The translations under genes were made by a program, and so were the position numbers. A stretch of DNA of 8,635 bases from an uncultured Eubacteriales bacterium (GTDB lineage: Bacteria > Bacillota > Clostridia > Lachnospirales > CAG-274): the NCBI GenBank assembly GCA_902496345.1, contig CABVAP010000097.1:1-8635 (forward strand), written 5' to 3'. Below the pieces are notes generated by a model. It was not told where the DNA came from. It searched no databases and saw only the letters and a program-made list of their open reading frames with translations. Within the stretch, counting starts at the first letter, position 1. Every line of letters starts with the position of its first letter. Shown here one piece after another: positions 1-6,841 of this stretch.

Positions 1-29
1 CCACCACAAAACTAGTTTTTTAAATCTTT

Positions 30-1112
30 TTACTTAAAAAGGTTTACCCCTACAACTTTTGATTTGTCGACTTGGGCGACGAAATTGGCAAACTGGTTTT
101 GGAGTTCTATTGGTGGTATAGGTATCAAAATTTTCTTAATCGTAGCAAGTCCCATAAATGTTTGAGCTCCACCAACTTGATTTTGTGAAATAATATAATT
201 CCTCATATAATTCAAACATATCCACAAATAATGTCCATCCAATATATTAGTTTTGGGTTTTAGTAATGCAATATTCTTCATACTAAACTCATAGTCAAGA
301 TTATTGAAACATGCTATTCCATAATTGACGCCAATATTAGTATATAGAACATCTCCATATTCCGGATTACACCTATCGTATATCACTCTATGGTCTTTCT
401 CAGAGACATATTCAACATCATCAAAAGTAATACCTGTAGCACGAATATTTTTCCCTGTTAATAACAATATACCTTCTTCAAATCTTTTAGGTGTATCGTG
501 TGTTCCATCAGTTACTTTAGTACACGCATCATTTAAAGTTATCTTTTCATAAGCATTAATATTAATAATAGGGTCCCCAAACAATTCGACAAATCGAGCT
601 TTCATAAGGTCATCTAATTTTTGAAGTTCTTTTTTTCTTAATTGTATAAGTTGATTAATCTTATCCAATATTTTTGTAATTAATTGTTGTTTCTCTAAAG
701 TTTTAAAGTTTATTATAAAATCACAAAGCATACTAAATTTAAGGTTGTTTCGTACACTTCCTGTAGATACTGCATTTATAAAATACAATGCTATATCACT
801 TTTTAAATAATAATACAAATACTGTTGATTTAACTCTGAAGAAACACTAAAAACGTTGTATAGAGGACTTACAATGACTTTCTCTTCATTTTTCAACCAA
901 TCAACCGAACCCACATTTATTCTTGAAGGATTATACGCAAAATAACCTTTAGGAACTATTTTATATGTTGATTTGTCTTTGCTAGCTACTTCCTTTCCAA
1001 AATAATCTTTACAAAAACCTTGTGTATTTGTAACACTATACACCGGAATTTCTTCATTATGCTTATTTCTTTCGGAATATTCCTTTATATAATCTCCGAG
1101 TTTTACTTTCAT
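30..1112 (-). CDS. hsdS: Second HsdS specificity subunit, 3'-truncated (probable silent donor cassette)
   Basis: This 360-residue protein is a type I RM DNA-specificity subunit. It has a first target-recognition domain (about residues 1-140, starting MKVKLGDYIKEYS), a central conserved helix ending in the motif KARFVELFGDP (about 171-181), and a second TRD (about 182-330, with TDGTHDTPKRF). The distal conserved region (PIPPIELQNQFANFVAQVDKS) stops abruptly after KSKVV with a short unrelated tail, GVNLFK. The intact copy at 2808-4010 continues about 20 residues further (QKALEETQLLF and on). The break falls exactly at the end of a 22-bp repeat shared with that copy. Both TRDs differ from those of the intact copy. 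The gene lies 53 bp after the recombinase stop, and the only SD-like sequence (AAGG, two bases before ATG) is badly placed. I infer a stored cassette that is little or not translated. It could instead be a weakly active short subunit. Confidence 0.85.
   Translation of the reverse strand: MKVKLGDYIKEYSERNKHNEEIPVYSVTNTQGFCKDYFGKEVASKDKSTYKIVPKGYFAYNPSRINVGSVDWLKNEEKVIVSPLYNVFSVSSELNQQYLYYYLKSDIALYFINAVSTGSVRNNLKFSMLCDFIINFKTLEKQQLITKILDKINQLIQLRKKELQKLDDLMKARFVELFGDPIININAYEKITLNDACTKVTDGTHDTPKRFEEGILLLTGKNIRATGITFDDVEYVSEKDHRVIYDRCNPEYGDVLYTNIGVNYGIACFNNLDYEFSMKNIALLKPKTNILDGHYLWICLNYMRNYIISQNQVGGAQTFMGLATIKKILIPIPPIELQNQFANFVAQVDKSKVVGVNLFK
50..71 (-). repeat. hsdS 3' direct repeat, copy in truncated hsdS
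   Basis: A 22-bp exact match to 2873-2894 in the same orientation. On the minus strand it contains GTCGACAAATCAAAAG and encodes VDKSKVV. The sequences diverge at once on both sides. In this copy the reading frame ends 7 codons later, while in the other it continues through the full distal helix. Confidence 0.9.
571..631 (-). repeat. hsdS central direct repeat, copy in truncated hsdS
   Basis: It matches 3421-3481 with a single difference (C at 603 here, T at 3453). It encodes the central conserved helix LQKLDDLxKARFVELFGDP, with M here and I in the intact copy at the variable position. Because the reading frame is the same in both copies, exchange here would swap the second TRD without a frameshift. 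Confidence 0.95.
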
Positions 1113-1132
1113 TTCCTTGCAAATACCAATTT
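1110..1132 (-). repeat. hsdS 5' direct repeat, copy at start of truncated hsdS
   Basis: A 23-bp exact match to 4008-4030, in the same orientation. It is mostly upstream sequence (TTTGCAAGGAAATG at its end on the minus strand) and its last three bases are the ATG start codon. Both sides diverge immediately. Such identity in a non-coding stretch next to unrelated coding sequence suggests a recombination site, not inherited homology. Confidence 0.9.
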
Positions 1133-1165
1133 ATAACGCAAAATCCTGATTTATCGAACAATCTA

Positions 1166-2134
1166 TCAAGCCATATATTTTTGATGAGCATTTTTTACAT
1201 TACTTTGATTAACCATAGCATATTGCATAGTTGTATCAATTTTGGAATGTCCCAATATTTTTTGTACTTGTTCTATTGGCATACCTTTATCAATAGCTCT
1301 AGTTGCCATTGTTCTTCTAAATTTATGAGGGTGAATTTTTTCAAGGTTAAGTTTACGACCAAGCTGTCTAAGACGTATTTCAACACCACTAATTTTTAAA
1401 CGGTCAAAAGGTGCGTCCAATGTTACAAACAAAGCTGAATTTGAATCAACTCTACTTTCAATATAGTTTTTCAAATGAACTTTAGCTTTTGCGTCAAAAT
1501 AAACACGTCTTTCTTTATCTCCTTTACCGTAAACAACACATTCTCTACCCTCAAGGTCAATATCTTCAATATTTAAATTAACAAGTTCACCAACTCTTAT
1601 ACCAGTTGAATATAGCAAATCAATTATGGCAAGGTCACGTGTTGATTTACAGTTATCTCTAAGTTTTTCTATTCCTTCATCTGATATAACTGTCTTTACA
1701 ACTGTTTTAGTTTTTATTTTGTGTATACGTCGCATTGGACTTTTTAAAATATAGTCTTCTTCCTCAAGCCAAGAAAAAAAACTTGAAATATTTCTTCTTA
1801 CGTTATCAATAGTCACATTTGTACAATTATTAATTTTTTGATAATTAGCTAAATATTCTCGAAGTTCTTCCGTTGTTATTTTTCTAATAGGCGTGTCAAT
1901 TGTTGATAATAAATGTTCTATAGTTACTTCATAATATTTAATTGTACGACCAGAACACCCCTCAACATTTTTTGCATCTAAAAACATTTTTAAAAACTCT
2001 TTATTAGATATATTAGATTTGTTAGGCTCATTTTCAGAAAAAGTTTTCAAAATAACATCTTGTAACTTTTTCATTTGTGCAACAGATAAATATTCTGACA
2101 TTTCATTTAAAACATTCATAATTTTTTCTTCCAT
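1166..2134 (-). CDS. Tyrosine recombinase (XerC/XerD-like phage integrase family)
   Basis: This 322-residue site-specific recombinase has an N-terminal SAM-like core-binding domain (about 45-135, with TIKYYEVTIEHLL and FFSWLEEEDY). The C-terminal catalytic domain shows the family's residues: Arg180 in STGIRVGEL, Lys205 in GKGDKERR, His270 and Arg273 in HPHKFRR, His296 in LGHSKIDTT and nucleophile Tyr305 in MQYA. These enzymes cut and rejoin DNA at short paired sites through a phosphotyrosine intermediate. The start is the ATG at 2134, 8 bp after AAGGAG; an in-frame TTG at 2170 has no such site. The gene sits between the two hsdS copies, which share three short repeats, so the likely job is recombination of specificity cassettes. 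Its true sites are not proven, and it could also be the relic of an integrative element. Confidence 0.92.
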   Translation of the reverse strand: MEEKIMNVLNEMSEYLSVAQMKKLQDVILKTFSENEPNKSNISNKEFLKMFLDAKNVEGCSGRTIKYYEVTIEHLLSTIDTPIRKITTEELREYLANYQKINNCTNVTIDNVRRNISSFFSWLEEEDYILKSPMRRIHKIKTKTVVKTVISDEGIEKLRDNCKSTRDLAIIDLLYSTGIRVGELVNLNIEDIDLEGRECVVYGKGDKERRVYFDAKAKVHLKNYIESRVDSNSALFVTLDAPFDRLKISGVEIRLRQLGRKLNLEKIHPHKFRRTMATRAIDKGMPIEQVQKILGHSKIDTTMQYAMVNQSNVKNAHQKYMA

Positions 2135-2142
2135 TTGGTGTA

Positions 2143-2148
2143 CTCCTT
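2143..2148 (-). promoter_or_regulatory. Ribosome binding site fixing the recombinase start
   Basis: AAGGAG on the minus strand lies 8 nt before the ATG at 2134. It favours this start over the longer TTG-initiated frame at 2170. Confidence 0.8.
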
Positions 2149-2188
2149 TAAGTATACCAACATCAGCCAACCATAAATTATCAAATCA

Positions 2189-2794
2189 TTATTGTAAATC
2201 TGTAGTTTTGTAAACAGTATATCCCTCATAGTAATAACTATGGTCAATACCCTTCATATACATTTCTCTGTCATTTATTTTATCGGTTAAAGCATTTTTT
2301 AAAATATGTTTAATTTCAATATCCTTTACAGGACTTCTCTCCATTGCCATTAGGTAATCTTCTTTGTCGACCTTACTCCAATCAATCACATATCCGATTT
2401 CTTTTTTTAAAATTAAATCTAACCAGATACGTGTACTTCTTCCATTTCCCTCACGAAAAGGGTGCGCCACATTCATTTCAACATATTTTTCAATAATTTG
2501 CTCAAAATTTTCTTGTGGCATTTTTTCGATATTTTTTAAAGCCTCTCTAAGATACATAACTGGTGCAAAACGAAAAAATCCTTTAGAAATATTAACATCT
2601 CTAATCTTTCCAGCAAAATCATAAATATCTTCAAAAAGGAATTTATGAATTGCTAGCAAACTATTAAGAGTTCCAGCTTCAAGTTTATCCAAAAAACCAC
2701 TTTCAAACATTTGAATTGCTTTTTGCTTACTTATTTTTTCTTCTTGCCTTGCAAGTTCGGCAGAATCAGCAATCCCTAATTTGTTTTCTAACAT
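2189..2794 (-). CDS. fic: Fic family protein adenylyltransferase, class III (C-terminal autoinhibitory motif)
   Basis: This 201-residue Fic-domain enzyme is of a family that transfers AMP from ATP to hydroxyl side chains of target proteins. The signature HPFREGNGR (111-119) carries the catalytic His111, the phosphate-binding glycines and the final Arg. The C-terminus has SYYYEG (186-191), matching the [ST]xxxE[GN] inhibitory motif, with Glu190 expected to block productive ATP binding. Motif and layout resemble Neisseria meningitidis NmFic, a class III Fic relieved by dissociation and self-AMPylation. This explains the lack of a neighbouring antitoxin gene. The start is the ATG at 2794, 6 nt after AGGAGG; a TTG at 2815 overlapping the hsdS end is less likely. 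The gene begins 13 bp after hsdS, in the same operon. The target is unknown. By analogy with NmFic and FicT toxins, type II topoisomerase subunits are candidates. Confidence 0.93.
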   Translation of the reverse strand: MLENKLGIADSAELARQEEKISKQKAIQMFESGFLDKLEAGTLNSLLAIHKFLFEDIYDFAGKIRDVNISKGFFRFAPVMYLREALKNIEKMPQENFEQIIEKYVEMNVAHPFREGNGRSTRIWLDLILKKEIGYVIDWSKVDKEDYLMAMERSPVKDIEIKHILKNALTDKINDREMYMKGIDHSYYYEGYTVYKTTDLQ

Positions 2795-2800
2795 ATAAAT

Positions 2801-2806
2801 CCTCCT
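2801..2806 (-). promoter_or_regulatory. Ribosome binding site fixing the fic start
   Basis: A perfect AGGAGG lies directly after the hsdS stop codon (2808-2810) and 6 nt before the ATG at 2794. It supports starting fic with MLENKLG and close coupling to hsdS translation. Confidence 0.85.
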
Positions 2807-2807
2807 T

Positions 2808-4010
2808 TTATCCAAAATATTCTTGCATTAATGAATCAAACAATAATTGAGTTTCTTCCAATGCTTTCTGCACTACAACTTTTGATTTGTCGACCTGTTT
2901 AACAAAGTCATAAAATTCTCTCTGTTTATCAATTGGTGGAAGTATAATATCTGTCTTAAGTATTCCATCTTGACCTATAGTAGTCATAGTGGCTGTTTTT
3001 GACTGAGCAATAACTTGATTTCTAAAGTATTCCAGTGTTGATAAAGTCTGTATAAACTCTGGTACACATTTATTCAAATCCAATGGCAACCTGATAATGT
3101 GACATTCAAACAAAACATTCTCTTTTATATTCTCAGGAATAATTGATGCTTTTCCAATACCTTCAGCAACCAATGAAGAACGGCAAAACAACATATCCCC
3201 ATACTTTACTTCAAACTTCTCAATATCCTTATTATCAGCATTGGTTCTCGGCAATTCATCAACTTTTGAATACATCCTATTAACGATATTTGCAACACCC
3301 AGAATGCTTACATTTCCGTCATCAACATAGTCATCTCTTTTTGCAAAGAATCCATTTGATACCCTACCACATACCACTTTGGAAATGTTAACTACATTCC
3401 AACCAAAAGGATTTATTTGTGGGTCCCCAAACAATTCGACAAATCGAGCTTTTATAAGGTCATCTAATTTTTGAAGTTCTTCTTGCCTCAAAACAATAAT
3501 TTTAAACAATTTATCAAGAATATCGCATATTTCCTCTTGTTTTCTTACTTCTATATCTCGAACTTCATAACTTGAAATATAAGCTTCTAATTTCAAATTA
3601 TGCAATCCAGTTGTTCTATTTTCAAAATTCTTAGTACCACCTATTTTATAGTTATAAAATAAAGAATAAAAAACATATTTAGGAACCCACTTTATTATAT
3701 CTTTTACCCTCAATAAACCTGTAAAATTATTGAATAAATATGTATTTTCGCTTCCATCAAAGTAAACAACTCGCCCAACAGGTTGTTTATCACTCCCACC
3801 AGATTTTTCAATTATAATATCGCCATTTTTTAAAAACTTATTACTAATATTCTTTTTTGTAATCGTACGTGTTACAACATTGTTGTAATCTATAATTCCA
3901 TTATTGGTAAAATTTGTAGTCCTTAAAACCAAAATTCCATTTCCTGTTTCATCATCACTTCCCCATTCACCAGATAATGCATTTCCTGTTATATCTATTA
4001 ATCGTGCCAT
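2808..4010 (-). CDS. hsdS: Type I restriction-modification specificity subunit HsdS (intact, expressed copy)
   Basis: A 400-residue DNA-recognition subunit that would pair with HsdM to form a methyltransferase and with HsdR to form the full enzyme. TRD1 is about residues 1-150 (MARLIDITGNALSGEW). The central conserved helix is about 153-197 (QEEICDILDKLFK to KARFVELFGDP). TRD2 is about 198-350 (WNVVNISKVVCGRVSNGFF), and the distal conserved helix is about 355-400 (ILPPIDKQREF to SLMQEYFG). Each TRD would set one half of a bipartite target, which cannot be predicted here. The length is normal for the family. The gene follows hsdM by 46 bp. Its ATG has only AAGG two bases upstream, and a better-placed SD serves an overlapping short frame at 4041. 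It shares three direct repeats with the truncated copy at 30-1112. Confidence 0.95.
   Translation of the reverse strand: MARLIDITGNALSGEWGSDDETGNGILVLRTTNFTNNGIIDYNNVVTRTITKKNISNKFLKNGDIIIEKSGGSDKQPVGRVVYFDGSENTYLFNNFTGLLRVKDIIKWVPKYVFYSLFYNYKIGGTKNFENRTTGLHNLKLEAYISSYEVRDIEVRKQEEICDILDKLFKIIVLRQEELQKLDDLIKARFVELFGDPQINPFGWNVVNISKVVCGRVSNGFFAKRDDYVDDGNVSILGVANIVNRMYSKVDELPRTNADNKDIEKFEVKYGDMLFCRSSLVAEGIGKASIIPENIKENVLFECHIIRLPLDLNKCVPEFIQTLSTLEYFRNQVIAQSKTATMTTIGQDGILKTDIILPPIDKQREFYDFVKQVDKSKVVVQKALEETQLLFDSLMQEYFG
2873..2894 (-). repeat. hsdS 3' direct repeat, copy in intact hsdS
   Basis: Exact partner of 50-71. It lies in the distal conserved region (VDKSKVV, residues 373-379), about 21 codons before the stop. 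Confidence 0.9.
3421..3481 (-). repeat. hsdS central direct repeat, copy in intact hsdS
   Basis: Partner of 571-631 with one difference. It lies between the two TRDs, where exchange would make new TRD1/TRD2 pairs. Confidence 0.95.
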
Positions 4011-4041
4011 TTCCTTGCAAATACCAATTTGAATAATTCAT
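3967..4041 (-). CDS. Short frame overlapping the hsdS start (possible translational-coupling leader)
   Basis: A 24-codon frame starts with ATG at 4041, 3 nt after AAGGAA (4045-4050). It reads MNYSNWYLQGNG through the 5' repeat and across the hsdS start codon in another frame, ending at TGA 3967-3969, about 40 nt into hsdS. Ribosomes loaded here would pass over or stop near the poorly served hsdS ATG, so it may act as a coupling leader. It could also be fortuitous, with the same SD serving hsdS at a long distance. No homology is recognised. Confidence 0.3.
   Translation of the reverse strand: MNYSNWYLQGNGTINRYNRKCIIW
4008..4030 (-). repeat. hsdS 5' direct repeat, copy at start of intact hsdS
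   Basis: Exact 23-bp partner of 1110-1132, ending in the hsdS ATG. It lies in the 46-bp hsdM-hsdS gap. Any cassette recombined here would fall under the hsdM promoter and the upstream SD. Confidence 0.9.
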
Positions 4042-4056
4042 TGGTTCCTTTCTTTC

Positions 4057-5529
4057 TTATTTTCCGAGCAATTTTTTAAGCTCATTTGTTTCTTTAGCAA
4101 TTTCCTCATTCAATTTTTCAATTTCTGCCAAAATATCCTCTGTAGGTGGATATTCCACAGGAACATATTCGATTTTTTTATACTTATTAATAGACAAATC
4201 ATAGCCATTATCAACTATCTCTTGCTTGTCAACCATAAAACTTTGTTCTGTTCTTTCTCTATCTATTTCTTTTTCTTTATTATGAAATCTTTCAATAATA
4301 TCCGGAATATCATTTTCATCAATTGGCTGTCGTTTATCATCTAAAGAATGACCGTCAGCTTTCATATCATAAAACCATACTTTGTCTGTACCTCCGGCAT
4401 TTGTTTTTGTAAAAATAAGAATAGCTGTTGATACACCGGCATAAGGCTTAAATACTCCTGACGGCATAGAGATAACACCCTCTAAATATTGGTTTTCAAT
4501 TAATTCTTTTCGCAAATTTTTATGTGCATTAGATGAACCAAATAAAACACCGTCAGGCACAATACAAGCACATCTTCCACCAACTCTAAGCAATCTTATA
4601 AAGAGTGCAACAAACAATAATTCAGTTTTAGTTGTGTTAGTTATAGAAGATAATGACTCACTAATATTTTCTTTATTAATAGTACCTTTAAATGGTGGGT
4701 TTGCAAGAATCAAATCATAGTAATCTTTTGCTTGATAGTCTTTAGAAACACTATCTTGTTTATTTACGTTTGGATTTGTTACAGAATGTAGCATTAAATT
4801 CATACAAGATAGACGACACATAGTTTCATCTGTATCAAAGCCTGTAAAAGTTTCTTTTGAATATTTTTGCCATTGTTCGTCTGTCATCTTGTTACTGTAG
4901 TTTTCTCTTATATATTCAGCACTTGAAATCAAAAAACCGGCAGTTCCACAAGCAGGGTCACAAATTTTCATATCAGGAGTTGGAGCCATAAGTTTTACCA
5001 TCATTTCTCTAATATGTCTTGGTGTTCTAAATGCCCCCAATCTTCCGGCAGAATTTAATTTTCCGAGCATATATTCATATAAATCACCTTGCATATCTAA
5101 ACCTTTTATCTCATTTTTAAAAAGGTCTTCTAATCCGACTATTACCTTTTGTAATGCCAAAGGCTCATTTATTTTAAAAGTTGCGTGCTTCAAGAATCTT
5201 GAAAATGCCGAATTTTCATCAGAATTTAAGTTAATTAAAAATACAAATACATTTCCAACGAAATGTTTATGAAGTTCTCTAGCATCCGTCATACCGTTAA
5301 AGTTTCTCCAACGTAATGCCTGTTCTTCTTCAGATGGTCCAAATATATGTTTTTGCTTCTCTCCTGAAAGCAACTCAACTGTTTCTATATCTGCCTCTTT
5401 TTCATCAAGCTGTTTAGCAAACATAAGATATGTAAGTTGTTCTATAACTTCTGTTGGTTGAGATACTCCACCTGCAATAACATCAAGCCAAATTTGTTCT
5501 ATTTTATTTTTAACTGTAGATTGTAGCAT
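4057..5529 (-). CDS. hsdM: Type I restriction-modification methyltransferase subunit HsdM
   Basis: A 490-residue N6-adenine DNA methyltransferase subunit. An N-terminal helical HsdM_N domain (about 5-135) is followed by the N6_Mtase catalytic domain. This shows the S-adenosylmethionine-binding motif DPACGTAGF (191-199) and the catalytic motif NPPF (277-280). The C-terminus ends in a charged helix (ILAEIEKLNEEIAKETNEL) of the kind that packs on HsdS conserved helices. Length and motifs are normal and nothing looks broken. The start ATG is 5 nt after AGGAGG (5535-5540). It is the first gene of the minus-strand operon and has its own promoter at 5579-5607. It methylates host DNA at the site chosen by whichever HsdS is expressed, so hsdS recombination would change the methylome. 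Confidence 0.97.
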   Translation of the reverse strand: MLQSTVKNKIEQIWLDVIAGGVSQPTEVIEQLTYLMFAKQLDEKEADIETVELLSGEKQKHIFGPSEEEQALRWRNFNGMTDARELHKHFVGNVFVFLINLNSDENSAFSRFLKHATFKINEPLALQKVIVGLEDLFKNEIKGLDMQGDLYEYMLGKLNSAGRLGAFRTPRHIREMMVKLMAPTPDMKICDPACGTAGFLISSAEYIRENYSNKMTDEQWQKYSKETFTGFDTDETMCRLSCMNLMLHSVTNPNVNKQDSVSKDYQAKDYYDLILANPPFKGTINKENISESLSSITNTTKTELLFVALFIRLLRVGGRCACIVPDGVLFGSSNAHKNLRKELIENQYLEGVISMPSGVFKPYAGVSTAILIFTKTNAGGTDKVWFYDMKADGHSLDDKRQPIDENDIPDIIERFHNKEKEIDRERTEQSFMVDKQEIVDNGYDLSINKYKKIEYVPVEYPPTEDILAEIEKLNEEIAKETNELKKLLGK

Positions 5530-5578
5530 TATAGCCTCCTATATCCATTTTTATATAATTTTTATTTTTGCACAATAA

Positions 5579-5607
5579 ATTATAACTATTCTAAACTATT
5601 TAGTAAA
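5579..5607 (-). promoter_or_regulatory. Predicted sigma-A promoter of the hsdM operon
   Basis: Minus strand: -35 TTTACT (5602-5607), 17-bp spacer, perfect -10 TATAAT (5579-5584). Transcription would begin near 5572, giving a leader of about 43 nt before hsdM. The motif match is good, but AT-rich DNA yields chance promoters. The rest of the gap up to the terminator at 5736 holds no gene, only AT-rich sequence including a small inverted repeat, TTATAATA with TATTATAA (5655-5674), of unknown meaning. Confidence 0.6.
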
Positions 5608-5735
5608 TTTTTACCGACCAAAGTTTATAATATTGTACTATCTCCTAGCATATATTATAATATTAGTATTATAAAATTACAATCATAAATAAATAATTTA
5701 TATAAATTTTTGTCTGATAATGTAAACAAAAAAAT

Positions 5736-5787
5736 AAAGGTCTATAATGTATCTTCTTATATAAGACTAGAAGACCTATAGACCTTT
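5736..5787 (-). terminator. Rho-independent terminator of the flavin reductase/flavodoxin operon
   Basis: Arms AAAGGTCTATA (5736-5746) and TATAGACCTTT (5777-5787) pair perfectly, with an inner TCTTCT/AGAAGA pairing. On the minus strand the stem is followed by a T-rich tract (TTTATTTTTTT). It lies 36 bp past the flavodoxin stop and insulates the RM operon from the redox operon. A shorter T-run on the other side may let it work in both directions. Confidence 0.8.
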
Positions 5788-5823
5788 TGATTATTTTATT
5801 TATAATATTAGCAATTTTAATTT

Positions 5824-6828
5824 TCAAAAAGTTTTTACCCATTCTTTAACATCATTTTCAGATGCTACAGAAGAAAATCTTTGTCCATCAAGCCAATTTC
5901 CCGTACCGGCTAATTCTTGCAAGTTTTTGCCACTATCTCCAAGACCGGAGCTTGCAGATGTACAGAAAGGAATTACTGTTTTACCAGTAAAATCATTTGC
6001 CTCAACAAATCCATTTACCGGCCAAGCTGCTATACCCCACCAAATAGGGTAGCCTATAAAAACAGTATCATATTTTTCCCAGTTAGGAACATTTGTTGAT
6101 TCAAGTTCAACAACTCTTTCATTTTCATTATTATGTTCTTTAGAAACTCGACTGTTTTCGTCATTCCAGTTTAAATCAGCACTTGTATATGGATTTACCG
6201 GCTTAATTTCAAATATGTCAGCACCTAATTCATTTGCAATATAGTTTGCTACATTTTCAGTGCTTCCTGTTGCTGAATAATAAACAACCAAAACATTTTT
6301 ATTATCTGTTGTTTTGGATTCTTCTGAAACAATTTCTTCTGATAAATTTACAGATTTTTTAATTGTAATTGTCTGTGTTTCCTGTTGCCAATCAACATCA
6401 AACTTAAAACTCTCTGCTATAAAACGAATAGGAAGCATAGTTCTTCCATTTATAACAACCGGTGAAACATCAAGAGTATTTTTTTCACCGTTAAAATCTG
6501 CTATTGTTGAACCTATAGTTAAGTTAATAGTATCGCTATTATAAGTTAAAGTTGCAGTTTGAGAACTTTGTTCCCATTCAACTTTACCTCCCATTGCCTC
6601 AATAATTGAACGCACAGGAACAAGTGTCCTTCCATTTTGTACAATTGGTGATGTTTCCAAATCATCAATATTTTGCTCTACACCATTTACTGTCATAACA
6701 GGATTATTAACTTTCATTGTAAGTATAAAATCTGTTTCTTTATTTTGTTTCGCTTGACAAGCGAAACAAAAAGCAATACTTAATATTGCTGATAATATAA
6801 TCGCTAAAAATCTGTTTATCTTTTTCAT
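5824..6828 (-). CDS. Exported stalk-domain/flavodoxin fusion protein
   Basis: The 334-residue protein has three parts. An N-terminal signal (KK then hydrophobic residues 7-24) ends in FAC, so Cys24 may be a lipid anchor, though the lipobox is not canonical. Two copper-amine-oxidase-N-type stalk repeats follow (about 38-97 and 98-158), each with the NGRTLVPVR or NGRTMLPIR motif. A flavodoxin domain (about 178-334) has the FMN phosphate loop YSATGSTENVA (184-194) and the flavin-contacting GYPIWWGIAAWP (259-270). The stalk repeats are known as cell-surface modules of Clostridia and relatives; the flavodoxin part would carry electrons using FMN outside the membrane or at its surface. The start ATG is 8 nt after AGGAGG, which overlaps the preceding stop codon, so it is coupled to the flavin reductase gene. 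The redox partner is unknown, and folding with FMN outside the cell is an inference. Confidence 0.85.
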   Translation of the reverse strand: MKKINRFLAIILSAILSIAFCFACQAKQNKETDFILTMKVNNPVMTVNGVEQNIDDLETSPIVQNGRTLVPVRSIIEAMGGKVEWEQSSQTATLTYNSDTINLTIGSTIADFNGEKNTLDVSPVVINGRTMLPIRFIAESFKFDVDWQQETQTITIKKSVNLSEEIVSEESKTTDNKNVLVVYYSATGSTENVANYIANELGADIFEIKPVNPYTSADLNWNDENSRVSKEHNNENERVVELESTNVPNWEKYDTVFIGYPIWWGIAAWPVNGFVEANDFTGKTVIPFCTSASSGLGDSGKNLQELAGTGNWLDGQRFSSVASENDVKEWVKTF

Positions 6829-6841
6829 TTGCTATACCTCC

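Noticed and set aside
8..19. AAAACTAGTTTT palindrome after the truncated hsdS as a terminator
   Set aside because: It is too short and AT-rich, with no loop, and too near the window edge to judge.
325..552. Plus-strand open frame of 75 codons inside the truncated hsdS
   Set aside because: It is the shadow of a well-supported minus-strand HsdS gene, with no family motif or ribosome binding site.
2135..2170. Longer recombinase start at TTG 2170
   Set aside because: It has no SD, while ATG 2134 has AAGGAG at good spacing.
2364..2624. Plus-strand open frame of 86 codons within fic
   Set aside because: It lies wholly antisense to a clear Fic enzyme. It looks membrane-like only because of AT-rich composition.
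5625..5674. Repeated TATAATATT blocks upstream of hsdM as an operator
   Set aside because: They are low-complexity AT sequence. I cannot separate them from background.
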